NCBI GenBank assembly: GCA_963969595.1
Contig: OZ018408.1
Span: 21,883,823-21,947,822 of the forward strand
Length of the DNA stretch: 64,000 bases
Direction of reading: 5' to 3'
DNA from: Neckera pumila
Lineage: Eukaryota; Streptophyta; Bryopsida; Hypnales; Neckeraceae
Translations under genes and position numbers: made by a program
Notes under the pieces: generated by a model
Databases searched by the model: none
Seen by the model: the letters and a program-made list of their open reading frames with translations, nothing else
Told to the model about the DNA's origin: nothing
In this document: positions 49,227-60,880 of the stretch, one piece after another
Layout of the letters: each line of letters opens with the position of its first letter
Numbering within the stretch: the first letter of the stretch is position 1

Positions 49227-49592
49227 GAGCATCCCCACCCGTCTTGCATATTGGATGACTTATTAAGAGAGGCTTGCAAAATTGCCCCACCCGTCTTGCA
49301 TAATGGATGAACTTGTTAAGAGGCCAAGCCAAAAGCCGCCGGTGGCTTGCAAAACCGGGCTCTTTTGCAAGCCAAAGGGTGGCTTACAAATTGGCTTGCA
49401 AACCGCATGAGACAAACACTTTTCCACTTTCCCAAAAAGCAAGGACATGATCCGTGAATGTGGACGTAGTTCATTGGATGGCGATGGCCTCTTAAGAGGC
49501 CACAGGTGGGGCGACCCTTCTTCCCCAGCTTGCAAAATGGACTGCCAGACTTGCAACCTGGCTTGCATTTTGCAAGCTGGGTGGTGATGCTC
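49227..49592. mobile_element. PIF/Harbinger-like MITE, 366 bp
   Basis: Termini GAGCATCCCCACCCG and CTGGGTGGTGATGCTC, flanked by TAA (49224-49226 and 49593-49595). The word GCTTGCAAA, in either orientation, recurs many times inside. It is related by its terminus to 16932-17289. The minus-strand open frame at 49263-49607 is part of the repeat, not a gene. Confidence 0.82.
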
Positions 49593-49595
49593 TAA

Positions 49596-51558
49596 TTGGG
49601 TGGCCATAATCCTTGACCCAATTTTTCAACTTTAGTCAATTTGAGTTACCCACGGATTGTAAACTTGGGCAAACTTAGTGTGGGACTCAAAAAGAGTAGT
49701 ATGAAGGATGAAGCCGAAAGTCTGGGAGAAGAATTCTGCAAAAGTTTTGTCGCCTTGGTTTGGCTGCAACATTTGTGCTACAACATTTTTTTGCTCTAAT
49801 TGTGGTTCTCAAGGAATTAACTCAGATTAGTTTTGAAAATAATAACTAAGGGCCTCCTTACATGTATCGGTGGGTGGGTGGGTTTAGTCAACAATGTCAA
49901 AATATAGAAGGCACTTTTATGTTCCTTCTACAGTGTGAGATATACCGAAATCAGTAGAACTCTCTCTCTTCCTTCCATGCTTACCAATCATCGGTGGTAC
50001 TGTGTTTGTCTTCTAGTTGCTTTTTCTGCCGACCGGGCTCACATGTAAGCTGGCCCTAAGTGTGTCCCCTTCGATTCCAAATGGCACTCAGTTTTGAAGA
50101 CACAAATTGCCAACTGCAACTCTTGCTCACCACCTGCACATGAATACTTCACAAAGACGCTTTTCAAGGAACTGTTGTATACTCCAGGCGTTGATTTCAT
50201 ACATTCAATGGTCATCAACTTCAACACTTTCAGTCCCAATTTGACACTAAAGTTGTCTTAACGTGAAACTGATTATTTTTACTGTGACATTAGGCTGACA
50301 AAAGAATGAACTTGGTTTTTTTTCTGGGGTGGGTTGCCATTGGGTTGGGACTACAATGGATCATTCTACCTTAGCAGTTAAAGAAGGTTGTATCCAACAG
50401 TTGATTAAAAAAAGAAAAAAAAATTGCCAAGGAGGAGAGATGACATCAACAAGACTTCAGATAATTCGCTAAAAATATCCTGGTAAGTGGTGCCACTATT
50501 TACTAAGAAAAAATCTTACCGCCATTCAAAAGGTGGTAAGATTTTTCATTATCTCCAGAAGTCAAAGCAACTTCACCGAATCCAACCCTCTTGTAACAGT
50601 GCCGGTGGAAACTTCTCTTTTCATACTTGAAGCTACATGTTTCTGTTATGAAGTTGGCAAGAATGTCGGTTTCATAGTGTGCACCAGAAGTAATGCTCAT
50701 GCACAAAGCATGTACTGAATGCTTACGAAAACATGGCTACTTCCAGCATGATCAGTGATGCATAGTAAGATACATTGCGTGGCAAACATGTAACCTTAGG
50801 CAGTCATTTTGCAATGCTTAAAGAATGAGGACACCTAACTTGACATAGTGGACGGTATCTGCATGTATTTGATCACAATGGTTGCACAAGCAGGAACTTG
50901 AATAGAGTGTCCAATTATGGGTAGACTTTGAGTTTTTGGTAGGGAGGGGAATGCAGATTTGGTGCTTTTTAGGCCAAAGAAAATAATTATGGCTGGAGAC
51001 AAACGTAGACATAAACTCTTCATTATTGCAAGTTTTTTGTTTCTTCCCATCCCTACATGAGTTGATTCAAACCTAGTACAAAAAACATGAAGCACCAAGA
51101 GACCACATAGTAGTCACATTCCACAGTAGTCACATTGTTGAAATACAGACAAACATCACTTTTTCAAAATACTTGGACGTGCTCAATTTGTAACCTGTAG
51201 CTCCAATGATAAGCTCTTGAAGACATTCATGATGCACCCTGTGGACGTCCAAACTCTTAGGGGTTACTCTTTGCATAGTGTCCAAAACATACTCTGTACA
51301 TGCTAAGATGCTTATTTAAATGCGTGTACATGCCCAGTTGAGCCCTGTTGGTTGCAATGAGACTCTTAAGCCCGTCATTCTGAGGAAATACACGATGTCA
51401 TGAACATCTAGGCCGAATAAATACAACAACGCAGGAAACGTATCCCGTCATAGCTCTAGAACTGCAACAATCTTCCAAAAGTAGGAAGATATAAAACTTC
51501 TGGAAGATTGATGTTACTGGCTACAAACGTTCTACTTGCCAGGACGCAGAGCATGGTC
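49596..51558. other. Intergenic region downstream of the amidohydrolase gene
   Basis: No gene recognised. It holds a small hairpin (50507-50547). The last few hundred bases before 51558 should include the 3' UTR of the ILR1-like gene. Confidence 0.4.
50507..50547. repeat. Short hairpin
   Basis: GAAAAAATCTTACCGCC pairs with GGTGGTAAGATTTTTC across an 8-base loop, with one G-T pair and one extra A. It may be a MITE relic. It has no genic context. Confidence 0.5.
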
Positions 51559-54500
51559 CTACTGAGAATTTGACAAGGAGATTCCAGTTGTACCGAGATC
51601 GGCGGCAGCACGCTCCTGCAGGAAGGAGAGAGCCAAACTGGCGTGCAAGGCAGCCCCAATGGGCAAGACATCTTCGTTGGCATAAAAATGGGGAGTGTGG
51701 AGGTCAGTGTGAGCAGAATGTGTGGCATTAGCAGCGCCGACAAAGAGGAAGGCTCCAGGAATCCTCTGCAGGTACATGCCAAAATCCTCCGCATACATCA
51801 GCCGAGGGGAAAGCTTCACATGTTCCTGTCCCAGCATGTCAGCGGCCACCCTCTGCATGTAATGGTATGCACCTTCGTCGCACACGACAGGCGGATATGG
51901 CGGTCGAATCCTGGCGAAAAACACCTCCGCTGTGCATCCCAACGCTGCTGCTTGTTGCACCACTATCTGCAGAACACACACACCAAGTACTCCCAACGAT
52001 CAGCCCACTTTGCGCGTGGCACTCATTTGGGAAGACCAAATTCTCAGCACGTGATGTTTTTTCAAAGTGGTATTTGAGATGCTACAGATATCTGACAAAA
52101 AAGAGAATTCATTCAAGGCAGATGATAAGTCTCGACTCCACTTCTCACCTTCTGTTTTGCGTTGACCACCTAATGAACGAGTGTGATTGGTAATTTAACA
52201 AGTAACTATGCTAAAAGAGGCTCTGTCCCTACAGAACAGGCTCGCATTTATGAGAAAGGTCCTACTCAAGCATCCTCACATTCATTATGAATTAGATTTG
52301 ACTCGCCAATGCGAAGCCTCCTCCCCTTTGGTCCAGAGTCGATAAATAAGCCTACTTCATAACAGTTGCTGTGGACCACGATAAGTTAAAGATTGTGGTC
52401 TACATGAGTTCAAAATCAACCCACTCAATAATTAATTTCCCCGCCAAAGAAATTGTACGGGAAAATTGAAGAGTAATCGAACCCCTAAGAATCAAATTTT
52501 CAACCAAAGAAAGTGTTGGCGGTTCACAATAAGATATTCAGAGGTCGAAAGATGGCACTCAATCCGCCTTTACTTTGCTTTTTTGTTTTGTGCTTTCACT
52601 TGCACCTCCTGGAAATAAATGTACTTGATGATTTAATGAAATATTCCAGACTAAGTGCGCCTCTTCAAACTCATATATTTAGTCAAATCTAGGATTGGAG
52701 TTGCACAACATGAGATACAAAGGTTGGGAGGTAAATGTGAGTCAAACTCTTAACTCTAACAAAAACGTTACATGCTTGAATTTCACCTTAACTATTGCCT
52801 TCCAACCGTTGTAAAAATAAGCAGATTCTTAAACATCACATATCTAAAGCAGAAATGCAATAGCAGGTGCACCTCTTCCAGTCGACGTCGGAGTCTAGCA
52901 GCAGTGTCGAGGTTGAATGCACGCATTGTTCCCTTCATTTTCACAACGCTCGGTATCACATTGAGTCCAGACCCACCTTCAATGGCTGTCACACTAATCA
53001 CCTGGTATCACAAAGTGAAGAGAAGGAAAATTTGAATATAAGCGTTAAAAGGAGACTGACACACGCTATCTGTACACGCTACCTGTACACGCTACCAATG
53101 TACACACAAAGGGAAGAATTCTACAAAACCATTTCGTGCCCCATGACCTCACTTCAAAGCACAGACAAAAGACCTCCCCGTCCCCCAAAGCATGCGAAAT
53201 AGAATCCCAACGAGTGACGAGTAGAGTTTCAAAATGTCAATAAGAATACGGATATCCTGTGACTCATAGAAATACCAAACCTATTTCCAAAACAACAGTG
53301 GCAAAAACGATCAAGAAAAGATGGTGAACACACGCAGCAATTCAATCAGGGTCATCACTTTGTTGGACAATTTTAGATTCATTTGACAACTGCATTTTTT
53401 ACTGACACACCCACTTTTGACAGAATTGAAGGATATCGCGAATGAAGGTTCAAAATTCAATGACTGAGGAGAACAAAGCGAATTGTAGGACTCGAAGAAA
53501 CGCTGTCAGTACCGCAGCGTCCAGAGGGTCACACTCCCGCGACACCAATTGCTGGAGGCTCAGCACAAGCGACGCAGCGGTGAGAATTGGGTCCGCTGTG
53601 CGACTGGGAAACGCAGCATGGCCACCGCCTGCTCGAATTTCCACCTCGAAACTAGAGCTGCTGGCCATGTAGGGGCCAGGCTTGGAATTGACCACACCGA
53701 CTGGAGAACGCGGATCAACATGGAAGCCGAAGATTGTGGATGCGTCTCCCAAGGCACCCTCGTCTATCATCACTTTGGCTCCTGCGCCACCCTCCTCGGC
53801 TGGCTGGAACAGAAGTCTCACGGTGCCCTGCCATGGCATTCAAATTCTGCTTCAGCAACCAGGGCAACCTGGTCGTTCTGTGTAACTAAAACTCTTTAAA
53901 CCCTAAATCGAAGTACACTTAACCACCTTCTCTGAAATGACAATCTGGAATATCCTGCAGATTTGCCACACGACAGTACGAAGTACTGTAGCATACGAAG
54001 TACTTGTCACACATTCAACCTCTGTCACACTTTGGGATCCAAAGCAATCAGAGTAAAGATGCCGCAGTGTAGAGTGTAACATCTAACTTAAGAGATGGCG
54101 ATGTTGAAATGCAGCTTCTGTCAATGCCCACTTAGTAGATGTGTGCAAGACCTAACAACTTCTAAAGGCAATGAAGTTGCAAGTAGTATGTGACCTGTAA
54201 GAGATGGCGGTGGCGATGAAGGAGCTTTGCCGCTCCCAGAAGCATGGTGACATGCAAATCATGGCCACAGGCATGCATCTTCCCCGGTCGCTTACTCTTA
54301 TGCTCCCATGATCCTGCTTCCTGCTTCCACTTCACAATCAGGCAATCTCATACCGTTCCTTAAATTTGCGTTTACTGTCGTCTCTCTCGCTATTCAAGCA
54401 GAGATTCCGCTTTACAAAACGTTTGCCTAACTGAAATTAGCCTCTACGCAATTGATTGACCAGCTCGCCCGAAACCCTAAACTGGCAAGCCCCTGAGCGA

Positions 54501-54853
54501 ACCTGGATTGGGAGGGCGTCCATGTCCGCTCGAAGAGCCACCACAGGAGCATCCGAATTACCGAGAATTGCAACGACGCCATGCTCTGCAACGGGGTACT
54601 CGTACGTGATCCCTATCCGGTCAAGTTCCTGCCGTATGAGCGCACTGGTTTGCTCCTCCTCCCACATCAGCTCCGGATACTCGTGCAGGGTTCGTCTCAC
54701 ATGCCGCAACCACTCCACCATAGCCGGATCTCTCGCTTCTTCCAGCAACTGTCGAGAAGAGAATGGTTCCCCTCTCGCGGCAGTAACATCACTAGCGAAG
54801 AGGAAGATGGCGGCCAAGCATATCACCCACATCGTCGCCATGAATTCGGCCAT
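51559..54853 (-). CDS. IAA-amino acid hydrolase, ILR1-like (442 aa, 5 exons)
   Basis: M20D amidohydrolases of this group release auxin (or jasmonate) from amino-acid conjugates in the ER lumen. Inferred exons (high to low): 54853-54503, 54320-54195, 53827-53513, 53001-52873, 51966-51559; all are in frame. The start at 54851-54853 gives [20 protein letters not shown], a signal peptide; an in-frame ATG at 54946 adds 31 residues before it and one at 54841 removes four. Metal-site residues are present: HACGHD (Cys135, His137), QPAEEG (Glu170/171), FGFHVDP (His195) and HTPHF (His397). Exon 1 has [23 protein letters not shown] residues in conserved spacing and ends ADMDALPIQ. The C terminus is ISLSNSQ, so there is no KDEL-type retention signal, unlike several angiosperm members. 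Length equals that of Arabidopsis ILR1. Substrate cannot be told from sequence. Confidence 0.94.
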
Positions 54854-55482
54854 CGCCGAAACAATCCAAAGCTGTTCGCGAAACAAATTTGTCGCAATAC
54901 TCTTCGTTCGGACAACCCAATTAACCATTGACTGAAATGGTCGCATGCAAAAATCTCACATTTCTCACTAGCTTCCAAATGCTCACTAGATTCCCGAATC
55001 TCTCGAATCTCCCTGCTGAGCACGGCACTGTTCTCATTGCCCACCTAACTTACTGCAGAAGGAGTTCTTGTAAGAGTACGTTTTCGGACATCTGAAAGGC
55101 TCAGATCATTTTCATATTTCTAGCATGATCGAGGCATTGGGACAACCGAGTTTTGAACACATGATTGTGCCGTTCACTGTAGTTCGCAATAATCGGGAAA
55201 AAAGTAATACTTGAGGAGTGGATGATTTGGGGGAACATGGGCGATCATGTCAATCACATTGGAAAACAAGTGCACAAACAAAGAGTCGGAAATGAGACAT
55301 TTCGTAACCCAAACAATTTCTTCATGATTTACAACCAAAGGGGGCGACAAATATCAACAAAGAACGCTGCTACAACTGTACACGATTCATGAACCTAGAA
55401 TCCGGATGCACTTCAAATTCGATCGGTATATTACAGAAGCGAGCATAGAACTGATGATGCAAAACTGGAATGTGAGATTCAT
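54854..55482. promoter_or_regulatory. Spacer between the bHLH and amidohydrolase genes
   Basis: About 630 bp separate the bHLH stop codon from the amidohydrolase start, both genes running leftward. It must hold the bHLH 3' UTR and the amidohydrolase promoter. No specific signals were assigned. Confidence 0.45.
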
Positions 55483-57418
55483 TCAAGAGCTACACTGCGG
55501 CGACGTCATGGTGACTGCTTTGAGCTGCGCAATAGTGGCATTCAGCTCACTGACTTTCAGCTGCAGCGACTTGACGTACTCGACTGTTTCGTCCAGCATG
55601 TCGGAAGTGTTGGTCGTCTTCTCCATGTTGGGCACCAGGTCCTGGAGCTTCTTCATGCGCTCGCTGATGCGCGTCCGCCGCACTCGCTCCGCGATGCTGC
55701 GTGGATGGGTTGCGCAGCCGCGCTTCGCACGAGCTCGCATTTGGACATAATGGTCGTCGTTGGCGGTGGCGGTGGCCACCGCTGCTGCTGTAGCTGCAGG
55801 TGTGGGCAAGCTTGCGTGTCTAATGAGACCGTTCTGATTGTTGAGCCGGAACGACTTCGGATTCTCGGGAGTGCCGCTCGAAGTCTCACTCTCTCCTGCA
55901 AAGCCCCGCGCTCTCTTCCCGCCCGACGCACCTGACGCGCAAACATCACAACTCTTCCGTAAGCATCTTGAGGATTACATAATTTTCCAAAAATCTCGAA
56001 TGCTTGTTTTTTGCACAACTTGAGTAAGTCACGTGAAGATTCAATTTTTGACCTTTTTCCTTCATTTGCACCAACACATGCAATGCCCTCACGAAATTTT
56101 GCCCCTTCTGTATTCTATTATTTTCACACCATCATCAATCCAGTTAGTCATTTTATAACCATGAATCCTTGGGAAGAGGTTTCTGACGTGCAAGCTTTCG
56201 GAGAACAGGCTATGGAGTAGTACCTGGACTTGTTGGCCAAGTGGAGAAGAGATCGTCATAAATGGATGCTTTCAGCCCATTGACGAGAGAATTGTCGTCC
56301 GACGTCCCGGAGATGCTCTCCTCCGAGAGCTCCTCCATCGGATCTTGCTTCGGAACAATCGTGAGCGGCGGCGGAACTGGAAGACTCTTCTGTCGCAGCA
56401 ACCCGGTGCTTTTCCCAAGCGGAAACAGATTCGCAAACATCTCTGTTATATTCACCACAGATGGTACAACCCCATGAGCTCAAGCACAACAATGCATATT
56501 CGTCTGCAATCAGACCTAACCTCTTAAATTTCAGCACCAGAGGTCCCAACTTCAACATGATGACAGCGTTTGCATGTGTGCTACAGTCCATGACATTGTG
56601 GCAAGTGCGCATACTAGAGAAGATCACGACATTGAGGCTTTGAATGTACCAGAATTGTCGGGTTTAGCTTGCGCGGACATGGCAGCGCGTCGACTAAAAT
56701 CACTGTCCGGCGAGAGGAACTGCTCGAATTCCGTCATGCTGTTGCCGCTCCCCGAGCGTTCGACGTCGAGCTCGGTGATGGGCGTGAGTCCGCCTTCGGA
56801 GAACAGGTGGTTGCCCATGGTGGAGTTCGGGTGGTTGGCTCCCATGGGAGGGATTTGGGTGAACGCCTCCTCCGCGAGGGCTTGCAGGAACGAGCCCGGT
56901 GCCGAGTGGTAGCGATGCAGACCACCAGTGCTCGTCGGAGGAGGTGGAGTGGGCGCCGCGAACGTGGGCATGAAAGTGTCGAAGGCTGCACTGAAGGAGG
57001 CGTTGGAGAGATGAGGGGAGTGGCTGGCCAACGCTGCTTGCGACATGCTGGAGGCCCGCGCGAGGCCGCTCGTGCCTTGGTGGTGGGAACTGTGGCTGGC
57101 GAAAGAGGCGAATATGTCTTGGCTCGTCAAAGGCGCCATGACACCGGCGAGAGAGACATTGCCATGGCTGCTCTCGAACATGGCGGAAATGTCGTCCTCC
57201 ACGCTGCCCATCCCTACAGAAATTCCACGGAATCGATCCATCAAAATGGCTTCAAAACGTGCTCGGATCGAGGGTTCTGTGCGTGAGTTCCGTTCACAGC
57301 AGAAAAGTAAAAGCTTCGAAGCCAACGTACCTAAATTTTCTTGCTTGGCTTGAGCTGACACGGCAGCTCGACGAGTGAAATCGCTGTCCGGTGCAAGAAA
57401 GTGCTCAAAGTCGGTCAT
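55483..57418 (-). CDS. bHLH transcription factor, FBH/AKS (bHLH122/bHLH80-like) type (439 aa, 4 exons)
   Basis: Nuclear DNA-binding protein; in angiosperms this bHLH group acts in flowering-time and guard-cell (potassium channel) control, a role I do not assume here. Inferred exons (high to low): 57418-57331, 57213-56650, 56442-56224, 55931-55483, all phase-consistent. Family hallmarks are [17 protein letters not shown] in exon 2, GLIRHASLP in exon 4, and [20 protein letters not shown] with [17 protein letters not shown] in the bHLH (about 365-420), followed by [21 protein letters not shown] 29-residue motif (FLxPDSDFxRRAAxSAQAK) occurs twice, at residues 1-29 and 189-217, each time directly before a phase-1 intron. 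Long Ser/His-rich low-complexity stretches separate them. The C terminus is short after the second helix. The start at 57416-57418 is the first ATG of the frame. Confidence 0.94.
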
Positions 57419-59384
57419 GATTGAAGCAATTGGGTTGATTAACCGCTAATTCGCATCGAAATAGTCCTGCACCAGGCTGCGCGAATCACAATGATGGCTG
57501 TCAACACTACGAACGAGCGGAATTCCGATCATGGTTTCACTCCGAAGTATGTCAGAATGTGCGAACCTGTGAGCAAATGTAAGACGTGGCTGACATCTGA
57601 AACAGATTCTCCCACCACCCTAATTCGTACCAAACTAATGCTAAGTGACTTCGGCGGAGAATTACCTGCTGCTTAAATCGGACTCCTGTCAAAAACGTGA
57701 ACAATCATGAAGCTTTCCTGATGCTGCTGCAACTCTTCCTCTTCCGAAAATTTGTATCGTCTTCCAAGACGCATTTCGCTTCGTCACCCTACTGCAGAGC
57801 CACGAGTACAAAATCGGCAGTGAGAAAGCTAGACAAGTCTAATCGAGTAGACTGTAGAAGAAAGAAAGATCCTCAACTTAAAGGCATCGTACTCGGAGCG
57901 AGCACTTCCTAATGGGAAATCGGAAATAAGAAGTGCTCGCTCCGAGTACGACAAACCCCAACTGCAAGGAACTAACGAAAGCTGGGGTTCAAAGAACACT
58001 ACAAGTGATATTAACTGCGACAATTTGACGCCCGAATCATCAAGAAAACCGAATGCAAGATGCAGGAATCCTGAGCAGACCCTGTCTTACAGATCGGGCT
58101 AAGGCGAAATGATCTTGTCAACAGTCAGTCTGCAAGCAGGCAACCAGTCTCCGAAATTCGGTAAAAATATCCCGAACTCTCTATTCAGGCAATAAAAGAT
58201 TCTGAAACCACCAAATCCACACAAGCCTAACGCGATGTGCCAATTCCGTGCACATCGATTGCAACCACTTCCCATTTCAAACCTGCAAACCACGAGACTT
58301 GCGATTCCAAGCCAAGACTAAACCCTACCCCATTCTCGCTGCGACTTCCACTACCGATATACAGACAAATTGCCACTTCTGAAGGCGCCCCAAATCAACC
58401 CCGCCGCAACCCAACGACGCCCACCTTCCAAACCTCAAAATTATTAATCGGCTTCACGGTCCCGTTCCGCTATTTACGTGCTGCAGAACTGGAACGCAAA
58501 GGGAGCTTCGTCAAGGCGGGAGTTTGGGGCCACCACGGGTTCCTCCACAGACTTCCCAAAGCAACATATTCAAGCAATCAAAGACTAATCCATGGTCACC
58601 AACTTACGTTGCTATTCTCGAGAACTGGACGGAGACGCGAACCCAGGCTCACCGCATCTCGCTCTCTCCTACGCTACGATCAGTTCGGATGGTTCCCCAG
58701 TCTGGTGTCGATTATTCGCCGTATACCGAAAAGCGCTAGTACAATGACACTAAGACCGTCCTCGGAGCTTGAATGCTCTCCATGCGTTGGCAGGAACCAC
58801 CGGAAGAGCGGTCTGCAGCGAGACAGGGACGAGAAGGCAAGCGACAAACCTCGGCGCTTGATCTTTCGTGCACAGGAACTGCCGCAGGCGAGGCCTGGTG
58901 ATGCCGCAGGCAGGCAGGCAGGCAGGGACTGAACTGGCGACGGTCGCGACTGGATTTGGTAATTTCTAAGTTTACTTTCACCGCTGGGGCGATGGGCACA
59001 GTGCCACAGTCAGTCCTTTCCGGGAACATCACGGCTGACTTGATTTCCATTTCGGGGCGGGGCATCAGGCTGGCCGTCCGTCGCTGGAGTCCGCGAAATC
59101 TGCGCGTCGCAATTGTCGCCGAGAGAGACGATCGCAACCTCGCGGCCTTCAGTTCGGTGACGTCAAGGTGACCGGAGCGGAGTCCGCGGCCGTGGGCGAC
59201 CACAGAAGGACACGGAAAGGAAGGGAACGTACGTGTCCAGATGTCCGCTGCCTCACGGTTCAGGAATTTGTGGCACGGCCTGAAAGATCAGTCGCTTTGG
59301 GGGCCCAAACAAATAGTCAGGGCACAGTGCACGTTATCAACATTCGCAACTAATTCTGCACACGGTACTGTACTCAATAAGCAC
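57419..59384. promoter_or_regulatory. GC-rich upstream region of the bHLH gene
   Basis: About 2 kb of moderately GC-rich sequence upstream of the bHLH start. It includes a perfect 22-bp-stem hairpin (57887-57951) and a short GGCA repeat near 58906-58927. It is likely 5' UTR, leader intron and promoter. A 231-codon plus-strand frame (58237-58932) has no ATG at its first position and no recognisable domain. Confidence 0.4.
57887..57951. ncRNA. Perfect 22-bp-stem hairpin, function unknown
   Basis: The arms are 57887-57908 and 57930-57951, perfectly complementary over 22 bp. The left arm starts TCGTACTCGGAGCGAGCACT. The loop is 21 nt. It lies about 0.5 kb upstream of the bHLH start codon. The size resembles a minimal small-RNA precursor or a very short MITE, but plant microRNA stems usually extend beyond the duplex, and here pairing stops at once. 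I label it ncRNA only as a candidate. Confidence 0.3.
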
Positions 59385-59612
59385 CAAGGCTTTTCTTTTT
59401 TTTTCATTTCTTATGAAGTGCCATAGTGGCGATATAAAATGTTAAAGTGGTGCTCCAAATTTCAGCATTCATCCACATATTGGATAGAAAATATCACATT
59501 AGTGTATATCACATGTCTATAATTTTATTTTCACCCACAATTTGGCAATTTCATCCAAGATTTTCTTTTAATTCCAAGTTTTTTGGCAAAAACTTCACAA
59601 CTTTTTGCCATT
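59385..59612. repeat. Direct repeat, copy 1 (about 230 bp)
   Basis: CAAGGCTTTTCTTTTTTTTC through GTGCCATAGTGGCGATATAA to the AAAAACTTCACAACTTT segment recurs in diverged form at 60644-60880. The two copies bracket the TTAA-element fragments between them. Confidence 0.6.
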
Positions 59613-59617
59613 TTTTA

Positions 59618-60215
59618 AGAAAGTTATAGACAATCTTGTTTTTCGGGCAATTAGAGCATCTTCTTGAAAAATAACTTGTAGGATTCATTTATGAATGCAA
59701 TTTATACAATTTAAAAAAAAATTCCACATGGTTTCATTTGGTTGCTAGAACAATCTCCCATTGATTTAGTGCATTTTAATTGCCTTTTAGAGATAATAGT
59801 AATTTAGACTTTCCTTCTATCTTAAATTGACTTCTACTTAAGCATTTTTTGAAGTAAGAAAATTAAGTTTTTTTTATTTTTTATTTTTTTTTCCTAGACT
59901 CTCAATTCAATTCTTCACCATAAAGATTTAAAGCTCAAAACTCTGTAGTGCAAAAAATTAAAGTTAGGAAGGTTCAAAGTCAAATAATCTAGTCCCGCAA
60001 TGTGTTGAAATTTTTTTTTTTTTTCCACTTTAAACGTAGATATCTTGCAATCTGTACGATTAAAAATTCTGAATTTTTTTCACACATTTTCATACTAATT
60101 AGGTGTAAGATCCTATGGTTAGATGTGTAAAAAAAATTAAATTTTCTTACTCTTTGCTATAGAAATGGCAGTTTTGAGTCTTTTTGGCAGAAAAAAGGCC
60201 TTGGTCTTTTAGAGG
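59618..60215 (-). mobile_element. TTAA element type B, left half, inverted
   Basis: The sequence from AAGTTATAGACAATCTTGTT to the terminus TTGGTCTTTTAGAGG matches the left half of type B in reverse. The terminal TTAA is lost (ATAA). The other half is found separately at 60285-60628. Confidence 0.7.
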
Positions 60216-60284
60216 ATAAGCAGTGCATTTAGGGATTTTTTTTTGGAGGGGGGCTTTCTGGTGCCATGTTGCACTAGAAAAAAA

Positions 60285-60628
60285 TAATTTGGCTATAAAA
60301 AAATCCAATTGGAATAAATTAAAGCTTTCCAGGTAGATAAAAAAATAGTCTATGAGGAAAAAAAATTAATTCAAATTTTTGAAATTTTTTTGTTGTCCTC
60401 TCTTTCTCTCTCTCTCTCCCCTCCCCCCCCCCCCCCCCCTTCCAAGTTCCTAGCTGTTTGGAGCATAACTTTTGTCCCTAGGCACCCATTGAAAAAATGT
60501 ATATTCCCACAAAGCTAACCAATATTTCTATCTTCAAAAATGTTTCAAAAAATTAAGACAAAATTTCAGCCCGTAGGTACCTGCCCTAAATTGCCATTTG
60601 TCCCCTGAAGGGACAATGATCCTTTAGG
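60285..60628 (+). mobile_element. TTAA element type B, right half
   Basis: It matches the right part of type B (ATTCCCACAAAGCT, TTTCAGCCCGTAGGTACCTG) and ends CCTTTAGG before TTAA (60629-60632). A CT run and an 18-base C tract (60422-60439) interrupt it. Together with 59618-60215 it makes an inside-out arrangement of one element. Confidence 0.7.
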
Positions 60629-60643
60629 TTAAGATAGCAAGAT

Positions 60644-60880
60644 CAAGGCTTTTTTCCATTCTTTATGGAGTGCCAAAGTGGTGATATAAAATATTATAAT
60701 GGAGCTCTAAATTTCAACATTCATCTACTAGAAAATGTCACATTACCATTAGCATTAGCACGTATTTCTTATCCATAATTTCATTTTCATCCGCAATTTG
60801 GCGATTTCATTGAATGTGTTTTTTCAATTTGAAGTTTTCTAGCAAAAAACTTTACGGTTTGTCGTCATTTTTAGCCAAAA
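60644..60880. repeat. Direct repeat, copy 2 (about 237 bp)
   Basis: A diverged second copy of 59385-59612, sharing CAAGGCTTTT, GTGATATAAAAT, CCGCAATTTGGCGATTTCAT and the AAAAAACTTTACGGTTT-like end. Confidence 0.6.

Noticed and set aside
49263..49607. 114-codon minus-strand frame
   Set aside because: It lies within the PIF-like MITE and follows its internal repeat words.
53549..53899. Plus-strand frames across the amidohydrolase exon 3
   Set aside because: They are antisense shadows of a conserved M20 exon.
56669..57286. 205-codon plus-strand frame opposite bHLH exon 2
   Set aside because: It is antisense to a well-supported exon; the Arg/Gly/Glu-rich translation is a shadow of the coding strand.
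58237..58932. 231-codon plus-strand frame opposite the bHLH upstream region
   Set aside because: It opens on GTG, has no recognisable domain and lies in GC-rich DNA where stops are rare.
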